64,000 nt of DNA from Oryzobacter faecalis (GTDB lineage: Bacteria; Actinomycetota; Actinomycetes; Actinomycetales; Dermatophilaceae). Each line of letters starts with the position of its first letter. Position 1 is the stretch's first letter. The notes beneath the pieces are model-generated. The model searched no databases. It saw only the letters and a program-made list of their open reading frames with translations, and was not told the origin of the DNA. Positions 23,741 to 32,016 of this stretch are shown one piece after another. Both the position numbers and the translations under genes were made by a program. The stretch lies in the NCBI RefSeq assembly GCF_046764005.1, contig NZ_JBKOFW010000008.1:1-64000 (forward strand), given 5' to 3'.

Positions 23741-24879
23741 GGCCGCTCCGTCGGCAGCACCGCGCGCACGGAGAAGCCTCCCGCCGGCATCGGGCCGGCC
23801 TCGAGGGTGCCGCCGAAGAGCCGCACCCGCTCGCGCATCCCGTCGAGCCCGTGGCCCGTCCCGCCGGCGGGGGCGGAGCCGTCGCCGTCGTCGACGACGC
23901 GCACCTCGACCTCGCCGGCCCGGTAGGTCACGCCCACACGGGCGCGGGCCCGACCGGCGTGCCGCAGCGCGTTGGTCAGCGCCTCCTGGGCGACGCGGTA
24001 GAGGGACAGGTCGACCGCGGCCGGCAGCGGACGCTCGGGGCCGTCGACGGCCAGCTCGACGGGGAGGCCGGCCCGGCCCACCCGGTCGACGAGCGCGGGC
24101 AGCTGCGCCAGCCCGGGCCTCGGGTCGAGGTCGTCGCGCGCCTCCTCGACGTGGAGGACGTCGAGGAGGCGGCGGAGCTCGGTCATCCCCTCGCGGCCCG
24201 TGGCCTCGATCGCGGCGAGCGCTCCCTCCGCCGCGGCCGGGTCGGTCGCGAGGACCCGTCGGCCTGCCTGGGCCTGGAGGACGATGACGGCCATGCTGTG
24301 CGCCACGAGGTCGTGGAGCTCACGGGCGATGGCGGCCCGCTCGTGGACGACCGCCTCACGCGCCGCGGCCTGCTGGTCGCGCTGGAGCGCCTCGGCCCGA
24401 CCCTCGAGGTCGTCGACCTCCCGGCGCCGGGACCGCAGCCACCGCCCCAGGCCGAGGACGCCGGCGAGGATGGCCCACGCCGGGAGCACCTCGTCGAGGG
24501 GTGCTCCCGCCCGGAGCCGCGGGACGTCGACGGCCGCGACGAGAACGGCGACGAGCAGGACGCCCGCCGCGGCGGTCCGGGCACCCGCGTGCCGCCCGAG
24601 GGAGAACACGACGACGACGACGGCGAACCACTGGTAGCCACCCTCACCGCCCAGGACGTGGTCGGCGACCACCGCCGCGAGGACGGCCACCGTCACGGGC
24701 AGTGGCTGACGACGGGCGAGGAGCAGCGGCAGCGTGGCGGCGAGGGCGAGCAGCGCGTTGAGCCCGCGCCCACCGACCGGGTAGGCCGGTGGCGCGGTCC
24801 AGATCTGTGCCTGGGCCAGCACGGCGAGGGCGAGGACCATGACCGCGAGGGCGGCGCGGGCGAGCCCGGGGCGAGCCAT
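23737..24879 (-). CDS. HisKA_3-type sensor histidine kinase
   Basis: ATG 24879 gives 380 residues, and TACAGT lies six bases upstream, so the mRNA is probably leaderless. The N-terminal half holds about five membrane segments with short loops, as in DesK/LiaS-like sensors. A basic-coiled linker (RSRRREVDDLEGRAEALQRD) leads to the phospho-His motif ERAAIARELHDLVAHSM, the N-box ALTNALRHAG and the G-box GTGHGLDGMRERV. The response regulator is encoded next. The short extracytoplasmic loops suggest it senses a membrane signal; the ligand is unknown. Confidence 0.93.
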   Translation of the reverse strand: MARPGLARAALAVMVLALAVLAQAQIWTAPPAYPVGGRGLNALLALAATLPLLLARRQPLPVTVAVLAAVVADHVLGGEGGYQWFAVVVVVFSLGRHAGARTAAAGVLLVAVLVAAVDVPRLRAGAPLDEVLPAWAILAGVLGLGRWLRSRRREVDDLEGRAEALQRDQQAAAREAVVHERAAIARELHDLVAHSMAVIVLQAQAGRRVLATDPAAAEGALAAIEATGREGMTELRRLLDVLHVEEARDDLDPRPGLAQLPALVDRVGRAGLPVELAVDGPERPLPAAVDLSLYRVAQEALTNALRHAGRARARVGVTYRAGEVEVRVVDDGDGSAPAGGTGHGLDGMRERVRLFGGTLEAGPMPAGGFSVRAVLPTERP

Positions 24880-25001
24880 GGGCCCACTGTAGGGAGGCCG
24901 CGCTCCCTGCGCGTCCCTCCTGCGACAGATGTCCCGGGCCGGACGACGGCGCCCCGTCCTGCTCCCTAGCGTCGTCGGAACCGACCCAGAAGGAGGACCC
25001 C

Positions 25002-25592
25002 ATGTCCCGCACAGCCCGTTCCGCCGTCGCCGCCCTCGTCCTCGCCGTGCCCGTGGTCGCCGAGGTCGCCCGCCCCGATCTCTTCGGCTCCGTCGCAGGT
25101 CACCTGGTGGGCGCCGCATCGCAGGTGCTCGGCTGGGGGCTGCTCGCCTCCGTCGTCGCCGACGCCCCGGACGCGGCGCGGGTGGCGTCGCCGCGAGGGC
25201 GGCGCGTCGTCCTCGCCGCGTGCGCGCTCCAGGTGCTCTTCGGCCTGGCGTACGGGGCGACGGCGCTCGACGGCGAGCCGTTCGAGGGCGTGTTCGTCTT
25301 CTTCCTCCTCGGGTTCGTCGCCCTCCTCGTCGGCGGACCACTGTGGGCCGGGCGGCTCCGGCGCCTCCCCGGCGCCCGCGCCGCCGTGACCGGCCTGCTC
25401 AGCGTGGCGGTCCTCGGCACCCTCGCCGTGCTCGTCGAGCCCGACCCGTTCCACGACATCGCCCTCGTCGGCGCGTACCTCGCCTGGGTCCTCGTCGGGC
25501 ACGGCCTCAGCCGGCTCGAGCACTCCACGTCGAGGCACCAGGGACAGGCCGCCGCGGACGAGACCGCTCCCGTACGGTCCGACGCCGGATGA
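25002..25592 (+). CDS. Polytopic membrane protein of unknown function
   Basis: The 196-residue protein has hydrophobic stretches at about 8-22, 33-50, 68-84, 93-112, 127-145 and 150-168, and a polar tail. GAAGGAGG precedes ATG 25002. It diverges from the two-component system across a 122-base spacer, so it may be one of its targets. No family was recognised. Confidence 0.6.
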   Translation: MSRTARSAVAALVLAVPVVAEVARPDLFGSVAGHLVGAASQVLGWGLLASVVADAPDAARVASPRGRRVVLAACALQVLFGLAYGATALDGEPFEGVFVFFLLGFVALLVGGPLWAGRLRRLPGARAAVTGLLSVAVLGTLAVLVEPDPFHDIALVGAYLAWVLVGHGLSRLEHSTSRHQGQAAADETAPVRSDAG

Positions 25593-25716
25593 CCCGATCG
25601 GCCTCCGGTCCACGGGCAGGAACGGCAGGACGTCGTCGTGACGGTCCTCACTAGGCTGGCCCGCAGCCGGCTCGACCGCCGGAGCGCCGTGCCCCACCTC
25701 GACCGGGAGGTCCCAC

Positions 25717-28700
25717 GTGTTCTCGAAGATCCTCGTCGCCAACCGCGGGGAGATCGCCGTCCGGGCGTTCCGCGCCGCCACCGAGCTCGGCGCCAAGACG
25801 GTCGCCGTGTTCCCGCACGAGGACCGCACGAGCGAGCACCGGCTCAAGGCCGACGAGTCGTACGAGATCGGCGAGAAGGGGCACCCGGTCCGGGCCTACC
25901 TCGACCACGCGAACATCGTCCGGGTGGCCGTCGAGTGCGGCGCCGACGCCGTGTACCCCGGCTACGGCTTCCTCTCCGAGAACCCGGACCTCGCCGAGGC
26001 GTGCCAGGCCAACGGCATCACCTTCATCGGCCCGCCGGCGTCCGCCCTCCACCTCGCCGGCAACAAGGCGCGCGCCATCGCCGCGGCTCGCGCGGCCGGG
26101 CTGCCCACCCTGGACAGCGCCGAGCCCACGACCGACCTCGACGCCCTCGCGGCGGCCGCCGAGGAGATCGGCTTCCCGGTCTTCGTCAAGGCGGTCTCCG
26201 GCGGCGGCGGGCGCGGCATGCGCCGGGTCGACGACCCCTCCACCCTGCGCGACTCCCTCGAGGCCGCCCAGCGCGAGGCCGACGCGGCGTTCGGCGACCC
26301 CACCCTCTACCTCGAGCAGGCCGTCGTGCGGCCCCGCCACATCGAGGTCCAGGTCCTCGCCGACGGCACCGGCACCGTGCTGCACCTCTTCGAGCGTGAC
26401 TGCTCGGTGCAGCGCCGCCACCAGAAGGTCGTCGAGATCGCCCCGGCCCCGAACCTCGACCCCGCGATCCGCGACCGCATGTGCGCCGACGCCGTCCGCT
26501 TCGCCGAGTCGATCGGGTACGTCAACGCCGGCACCGTCGAGTTCCTCCTCGGTGAGGACGGCCGCTACGTCTTCATCGAGATGAACCCGCGGATCCAGGT
26601 CGAGCACACCGTCACCGAGGAGGTCACCGACGTCGACCTCGTCATCTCCCAGATGCGGATCGCCGCCGGTGAGACCTTCGAGGACCTCGGTATGCGGCAG
26701 GAGGACATCTACCTGCGCGGCGCCGCCCTCCAGTGCCGGATCACCACCGAGGACCCCGCGAACGGGTTCCGCCCGGACGCCGGCCTGATCACCGTCTACC
26801 GCTCGGCCGGAGGCGGCGGCGTCCGCCTCGACGGGGGCACCGTCTTCGTCGGCGCCCAGGTGAGCCCCCACTTCGACTCGATGCTCGTCAAGCTGACCTG
26901 TCGCGGCCGCACCTTCCCCATGGCCGTGCGGCGCGCGCGACGGGCGTTGGCGGAGTTCCGGATCCGTGGCGTCTCCACGAACATCCCGTTCCTCGAGGCG
27001 GTGCTCGCCGACCCGGTGTTCCAGCGCGGTGAGGCGACGACGAGCTTCATCGACGAGCGCCCCGAGCTCCTCGAGGCGCGGATGGGGGGAGACCGCGGCA
27101 CCAAGCTGCTCACCTACCTCGCCGACGTCACGGTCAACCAGCCGCACGGCCCGGCCACGACGTTCCTCAAGCCCCGCACCAAGCTCCCCCCGATCGACCG
27201 CGACGCCCCCGTGCCGCCGGGCAGCCGCGACCTCCTCCTGCGCGTCGGCCCGGCCGAGTTCGCCCGGCAGCTGCGCGAACGCACCGACGTGCCCGTCACC
27301 GACACGACGTTCCGCGACGCCCACCAGAGCCTGCTCGCCACCCGGATGCGCACCCGCGACCTGCTGCACGTCGCCGGGCACGTCTCGCGCCTCACGCCCC
27401 AGCTGCTGTCGATGGAGGCGTGGGGCGGCGCCACGTACGACGTCGCGCTCCGCTTCCTCAGCGAGGACCCGTGGGAGCGGCTGGCCCTCCTGCGCGAGGC
27501 GATGCCCAACATCCCGCTCCAGATGCTGCTGCGCGGGCGCAACACCGTCGGCTACACGCCCTACCCGACGAAGGTCACCGACGCCTTCGTCCACGAGGCC
27601 GCCCGCACCGGGCTCGACATCTTCCGGATCTTCGACTCGCTCAACGACGTCGAGCAGATGCGGCCGGCCGTCGACGCCGTCCTCGACACCGGCACGGCCG
27701 TCGCCGAGGTCGCCCTGTGCTACACCGGCAACCTCCTCGACCCGCGCGAGGAGCTCTACACGCTCGACTACTACCTGCGCCTCGCCGAGCAGATCGTCGG
27801 CACCGGCGCCCACGTCCTCGCCATCAAGGACATGGCCGGGCTCCTGCGGGCACCGGCGGCGACGCGTCTGGTCACCGCCCTGCGGCAGAACTTCGACCTC
27901 CCGGTCCACCTGCACACGCACGACACCGCGGGCGGCCAGATCGGCACCCTGCTCGCCGCGATCGACGCCGGCGTCGACGCCGTCGACGCCGCGACCTCCT
28001 CGATGGCCGGCACGACGAGCCAGCCCAGCCTGTCGGCCCTCGTCGCCGCCACCGACGGCACCGAGCGCGAGACCGGCCTCGACATCGACGCCGTCTTCTC
28101 GCTCGAGCCGTACTGGGAGGCCGTGCGCCAGATCTACAAGCCGTTCGAGTCCGGGCTGGCCTCGCCCACCGGGCGGGTGTACTTCCACGAGATCCCCGGC
28201 GGCCAGCTGTCGAACCTGCGCCAGCAGGCCATCGCCCTCGGCCTCGGCGACCGGTTCGAGGACATCGAGGACATGTACGCCGCGGCGAACAAGATCCTCG
28301 GCAACGTCGTCAAGGTGACCCCGTCGAGCAAGGTCGTCGGGGACCTCGCCCTCGCCCTCGTGGGCGCCGGCGCCGACCCGGCCGACTTCGAGGCGAACCC
28401 CACGAAGTACGACATCCCCGACTCGGTCATCGGCTTCCTCGAGGGCGAGCTCGGCGACCCGCCCGGCGGCTGGCCCGAGCCGTTCCGGACCAAGGCACTC
28501 CAGGGACGCAAGGCCCGCCCGCGCACGACCGAGCTGACGCCCGAGCAGGAGGAGGCGCTGGCCACCGACCCGCGGCGCACCCTCAACCGGCTGCTGTTCC
28601 CCGGCCCGACGAGCGAGTTCGAGACGAGCCGCGAGCGCTACGGCAACCTGTCGGTCCTCAGCACCGTCGAGTTCCTCCACGGGCTCCGGCAGGGCAGCGA

Positions 28701-29100
28701 GTACGAGGCCGAGATCGAGGCCGGCAAGCGGCTGCTCCTCGGGATCACCTCGGTCGGGGAGGCCGACCGGCAGGGCATGCGCACCGTCATGTGCACCCTC
28801 AACGGCCAGTTCCGCCCCATCCAGGTGCGCGACCGCTCCGTCGCGGCCGACGTCAAGGCCGCGGAGAAGGCCGACCCGTCGAACACCGGGCACGTCCCGG
28901 CACCGTTCGCGGGGGTCGTGACACCGACGGTGGCCGAGGGCGAGACGGTCGAGGCCGGCGGCGTCGTCGCGACGATCGAGGCGATGAAGATGGAGGCCAA
29001 CATCACCAGCCCGATCGGGGGCACCGTCGAACGACTCGCCATCAGCGGGCACCAGCAGGTGGAGGGCGGCGACCTCATCCTCGTCGTCTCCCCCGCCTGA
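25717..29100 (+). CDS. pyc: Pyruvate carboxylase
   Basis: GTG 25717, seven bases after GGGAGG, gives 1127 residues, the usual single-chain length. It carboxylates pyruvate to oxaloacetate. Domains in order: biotin carboxylase (SKILVANRGEIAVRAFRAA, SGGGGRGMRRV, FIEMNPRIQVEHTVTEE), carboxyltransferase (TDTTFRDAHQSLLATRMRT and an AIKDMAGLL metal region), and a C-terminal biotinyl domain with EAMKMEAN (K1091 biotinylated). A -10-like TAGGCT is at 25653-25658. Malic enzyme and PPDK in the same window act on the same metabolites. Confidence 0.97.
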   Translation: MFSKILVANRGEIAVRAFRAATELGAKTVAVFPHEDRTSEHRLKADESYEIGEKGHPVRAYLDHANIVRVAVECGADAVYPGYGFLSENPDLAEACQANGITFIGPPASALHLAGNKARAIAAARAAGLPTLDSAEPTTDLDALAAAAEEIGFPVFVKAVSGGGGRGMRRVDDPSTLRDSLEAAQREADAAFGDPTLYLEQAVVRPRHIEVQVLADGTGTVLHLFERDCSVQRRHQKVVEIAPAPNLDPAIRDRMCADAVRFAESIGYVNAGTVEFLLGEDGRYVFIEMNPRIQVEHTVTEEVTDVDLVISQMRIAAGETFEDLGMRQEDIYLRGAALQCRITTEDPANGFRPDAGLITVYRSAGGGGVRLDGGTVFVGAQVSPHFDSMLVKLTCRGRTFPMAVRRARRALAEFRIRGVSTNIPFLEAVLADPVFQRGEATTSFIDERPELLEARMGGDRGTKLLTYLADVTVNQPHGPATTFLKPRTKLPPIDRDAPVPPGSRDLLLRVGPAEFARQLRERTDVPVTDTTFRDAHQSLLATRMRTRDLLHVAGHVSRLTPQLLSMEAWGGATYDVALRFLSEDPWERLALLREAMPNIPLQMLLRGRNTVGYTPYPTKVTDAFVHEAARTGLDIFRIFDSLNDVEQMRPAVDAVLDTGTAVAEVALCYTGNLLDPREELYTLDYYLRLAEQIVGTGAHVLAIKDMAGLLRAPAATRLVTALRQNFDLPVHLHTHDTAGGQIGTLLAAIDAGVDAVDAATSSMAGTTSQPSLSALVAATDGTERETGLDIDAVFSLEPYWEAVRQIYKPFESGLASPTGRVYFHEIPGGQLSNLRQQAIALGLGDRFEDIEDMYAAANKILGNVVKVTPSSKVVGDLALALVGAGADPADFEANPTKYDIPDSVIGFLEGELGDPPGGWPEPFRTKALQGRKARPRTTELTPEQEEALATDPRRTLNRLLFPGPTSEFETSRERYGNLSVLSTVEFLHGLRQGSEYEAEIEAGKRLLLGITSVGEADRQGMRTVMCTLNGQFRPIQVRDRSVAADVKAAEKADPSNTGHVPAPFAGVVTPTVAEGETVEAGGVVATIEAMKMEANITSPIGGTVERLAISGHQQVEGGDLILVVSPA

Positions 29101-29236
29101 CCCGGCCGCCCACCCGTCGTCGGGACCTGCTCCGTCACGAAAGCCCCGCCCCGCCCGGCACGGGCCTAGCGTGGGGAGCTCCTCGCATCCGGTCGAGACG
29201 TGGCTTGGTGCTCCACCCCGCGAGAAGGAGAGCGAC

Positions 29237-29410
29237 ATGGGATTCGACGACAAGATCGAGAACGCCAAGGACGACCTGGTGGGCAAGGGCAAGGAAGCCA
29301 CCGGGAAGGCCACCGACAACGAGCGCCTCGAGGCCGAGGGCCGCGTCGAGCAGGCCGAGGCCGACCTCGACCAGGCCGGCGAGAAGGTCAAGGACGCCTT
29401 CAAGCACTGA
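29237..29410 (+). CDS. CsbD family stress-response protein
   Basis: The 57-residue protein starts at ATG 29237 after GAAGGAG. It has the UPF0337/CsbD pattern GFDDKIENAKDDLVGKGKEA, then GKATDNERLEAEGRVEQAEAD (given in part). These small, charged, helical proteins are commonly stress-induced through general stress sigma factors. It follows pyruvate carboxylase after 136 bases and ends before a terminator hairpin. Confidence 0.93.
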   Translation: MGFDDKIENAKDDLVGKGKEATGKATDNERLEAEGRVEQAEADLDQAGEKVKDAFKH

Positions 29411-29443
29411 ACCTCCGAGGATCCGGGCTCCCTGCCCCGGTCC

Positions 29444-29480
29444 GGACGGGCCGTTCCGCACCACGCGGGACGGCCCGTCC
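29444..29480. terminator. Bidirectional hairpin between CsbD and the DUF2207 gene
   Basis: An 11-base-pair perfect stem (GGACGGGCCGT, 29444-29454, with ACGGCCCGTCC, 29470-29480) encloses a smaller CCGC/GCGG stem. It lies between the converging CsbD gene and the DUF2207 gene. Confidence 0.75.
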
Positions 29481-29500
29481 CACGTCCGGCGGGGGCGGCC

Positions 29501-31507
29501 CTACCAGCTGCCGCCCGAGGACCCTCCGCCGCCGCCACCGCTGAACCCACCGCCACCGCTGAACCCGCTCGACCCGGACGAGCCGGGGGTGGAGACGAAG
29601 GTGCCCGCGGCCACGGTGGAGAAGGAGTCCATGCTCGACGCGACGTCGGAGAAGCCGCCCGACCCCCAGCCGCCGACGTACCAGACCGGGCTCGCGACGG
29701 TGTGGCCCGCCGCGGCGGCCGCGGCCGCCACCTCCTCGAAGGTCTGTGCCCACCGGTCGGCGAGGCCGAAGACGATGGCGTACGGGAGGAAGCGGCTGAA
29801 GACGTCCTGGGCCTCCTCCCACCGGATCTGGTTCGCCTCGGCGGTCGCGATGTACCGCTCGAAACCCCTGGACTGCGCGAGGACGGCCGACCCGACCGCG
29901 GTGCGCGCCGCCATCCGGCGCCCGAGCGAGCGGACGAGGAGGCCCGCGACGGCCACCCCGCCGGCGAGGACCCACACGGGTGAGAGCGGGAAGCTCGCGT
30001 CGCCGAACAGTCCGGAGAGCCCACCGCCGCCGACGAAGGCGAGGACGGCGGCACCGACGACCATGACCGTGCCGAGGGCGACCCAGCCGGAGCGCTGCCG
30101 CTCGGGGCTGCGGCGGAACCAGCCGCGCTGGACGACCTCCTCGTACATGAGCCGCTCGACGGCGTCGAGGGTCGGCTTGAACCGGTTCTTCAGCTGCGAG
30201 AGGGCGACCCGGTCGCCCACCGCGAAGACGGAGTCGAGGAGCGTCTGCTCGTAGGGTGCGAGGGCGGCGGCGCCGGCGGGCGGTGCGGTGCGGGTCAGCA
30301 CCCAGTCGTCGGGGCGGAAGAAGCCCTGGTCGTCGCGCGAGATCGTCAGGTGTCCGCGGACCGCGAGGTCGACGAGGGTCGCGGTGACGTCGACGAGGTT
30401 GACCTCCTCGTCGACGATCGTTCCGACCATCCCGGGCTGCACCCCGGCCGGCGGCGTGAACTGGACGGCCACCGTGGGGGCCGGGCCCCCGACGACGACC
30501 GGGGTGTCCTGCCCCAGCCCGGGCCGGAGGCCGGGGGTCAGGCCGGCGTACTGCTCGTCGCGGCCGCGGTTCCACACGAGCAGGCCCATGAGCGAGCCGG
30601 CGAGGAGTGGGAGGAGGATGCCGCCGCCGATGGCCAGCCAGCCGAGCGCGCGGGCCTGGCCGGGACTGAGCGCGCTGCCGATCTCGGCGTCCGCGGCCCC
30701 CTCGCGCAGGTCCGGCGTGAGGTCGCCGAACGCCTCGCGGGGGTAGGAGGTGATGACGCTCGCCCCCTCCTCCGGCCCGAGGTCGGGCACGGCGAAGGTC
30801 GAGGTGAGGCCGGCCTGTGCCTCGCACGGCGTCGTCGACCCGAGCTCGCCGTAGAAGCAGGCCGCCTTCGTGGCCGGCACACCGGCCGTGACGCTCGCCG
30901 ACACCTGCCGCTGGGGGAAGGCGTTCGAGGTGTCGACGAGGTCGTAGTAGAACTCGGCCGTGCCGTCACCGATGTCGTTGACGACCTTCGCGAGTCGGAA
31001 CCGGACGACGTAGTCCTCGACGGCGCCGACGGTCTGCGACGGGCTGCCGATCCGGATGCGGCGGAACGCCCCGAAGTCCTGCACCGCGATGTCCGTGGGC
31101 GCCCCGGACGGCGAGGTCGCCTCGACGCCGGTCAGCTCGTAGTACCGGTAGACGTCCTTGCGGTCCTGGTAGCCGGCTCGAACCTGGACGTTGCGCAGGA
31201 TGCCGTGGCGCTCCTCACCGTCCGGGAAGCGCCAGCGGATGGTCTCGGTGACGATGACCGAGCCGTCCTGCTGGACCTGGAAGGTCGTCGAGAGCCGCTC
31301 GGCCTCCTCCTGCGCGGGGACGGCGGCGCCGGGGGCGGCCCAGGTCGCGAGGGCCGGGACGGCGTCGCTCCCGCTCGTCGGGGAGGCCGCGGAGGCGGAC
31401 ACGGGCGCGGGGGCGGCGACCGCCAGGGTGGTGAGGAGGGCGAGGGCGAGCAGCGTCGTCCGGGACCGGGCGACGAGGCGGGGGGCGCGCCGGACGGGGC
31501 CGGTCAC
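29501..31507 (-). CDS. DUF2207 domain-containing membrane protein
   Basis: GTG 31507 gives 668 residues. A signal-like N-terminus (TTLLALALLTTLAVAAPAPV) is followed by the extracytoplasmic DUF2207 domain (about 70-265), where SVIVTETIRWRFP and RHGILRNV are family marks. Transmembrane helices lie near 283-305, 477-495 and 510-525, with a cytoplasmic domain between. The C-terminus is Gly/Ser-rich and ends GGGGGGSSGGSW, typical of the family. Function is unknown. The gene starts one base after the smpB stop and probably shares its mRNA. Confidence 0.9.
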   Translation of the reverse strand: MTGPVRRAPRLVARSRTTLLALALLTTLAVAAPAPVSASAASPTSGSDAVPALATWAAPGAAVPAQEEAERLSTTFQVQQDGSVIVTETIRWRFPDGEERHGILRNVQVRAGYQDRKDVYRYYELTGVEATSPSGAPTDIAVQDFGAFRRIRIGSPSQTVGAVEDYVVRFRLAKVVNDIGDGTAEFYYDLVDTSNAFPQRQVSASVTAGVPATKAACFYGELGSTTPCEAQAGLTSTFAVPDLGPEEGASVITSYPREAFGDLTPDLREGAADAEIGSALSPGQARALGWLAIGGGILLPLLAGSLMGLLVWNRGRDEQYAGLTPGLRPGLGQDTPVVVGGPAPTVAVQFTPPAGVQPGMVGTIVDEEVNLVDVTATLVDLAVRGHLTISRDDQGFFRPDDWVLTRTAPPAGAAALAPYEQTLLDSVFAVGDRVALSQLKNRFKPTLDAVERLMYEEVVQRGWFRRSPERQRSGWVALGTVMVVGAAVLAFVGGGGLSGLFGDASFPLSPVWVLAGGVAVAGLLVRSLGRRMAARTAVGSAVLAQSRGFERYIATAEANQIRWEEAQDVFSRFLPYAIVFGLADRWAQTFEEVAAAAAAAGHTVASPVWYVGGWGSGGFSDVASSMDSFSTVAAGTFVSTPGSSGSSGFSGGGGFSGGGGGGSSGGSW

Positions 31508-31984
31508 TCAGTCCTCGCCGCGGCGGCGGGCCGACATCGCGCGCTCGGCCTCGCGGTTGTCCTGCCGCTCGCGCAGCGCGTGGCGCTTGTCGTAGGCCTT
31601 CTTGCCCTTGGCGATGGCGATCTCGACCTTGGCCCGCCCGTCCTTGAAGTACAGCGACAGGGGGACGATGGTGTGGCCGCTCTCGCGGGTCAGGTGCGAG
31701 ATCTTCGTCAGCTCCTTGCGGTGCAGCAGGAGCTTGCGCTTGCGGCGCGGCGCGTGGTTGGTCCAGGTGCCGTTGGAGTACTCGGGGATGTGGACGCCCT
31801 CGAGGTAGAGCTCGTCGCCGTCGAAGCCGGCCCAGCCGTCGACGAGGGAGGCCCTGCCCATGCGCAGGGCCTTCACCTCGGTCCCCGTCAGGACGAGCCC
31901 CGCCTCGAACGTGTCCTCGATGAGGTAGTCGTGACGGGCCTTGCGGTTGCTCGCGACGAGCTTTCGTCCGGTCTCCTTGGCCAC
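31508..31984 (-). CDS. smpB: SsrA-binding protein SmpB
   Basis: GTG 31984 gives 158 residues starting VAKETGRKLVASNRKARHDY. TAGCCT (31997-31992) lies seven bases upstream, so the mRNA is probably leaderless. Family motifs GTEVKALRMGRASLVDG, HIPEYSNGTW, and the basic tail KKAYDKRHALRERQDNREAE are present. SmpB carries tmRNA into the stalled ribosome; the tail mimics mRNA in the decoding channel. The tmRNA gene is at 20917-21283. Longer in-frame starts upstream run into the M23 peptidase gene and are rejected. Confidence 0.97.
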   Translation of the reverse strand: MAKETGRKLVASNRKARHDYLIEDTFEAGLVLTGTEVKALRMGRASLVDGWAGFDGDELYLEGVHIPEYSNGTWTNHAPRRKRKLLLHRKELTKISHLTRESGHTIVPLSLYFKDGRAKVEIAIAKGKKAYDKRHALRERQDNREAERAMSARRRGED

Positions 31985-32016
31985 GAGGAGGAGGCTACCC
32001 GTCGGGGCGGTGCGGC

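Noticed and set aside
25651..30054. Open frame antisense to pyruvate carboxylase
   Set aside because: No recognisable domains; composition is that of a shadow frame, and the pyc reading is complete with conserved motifs.
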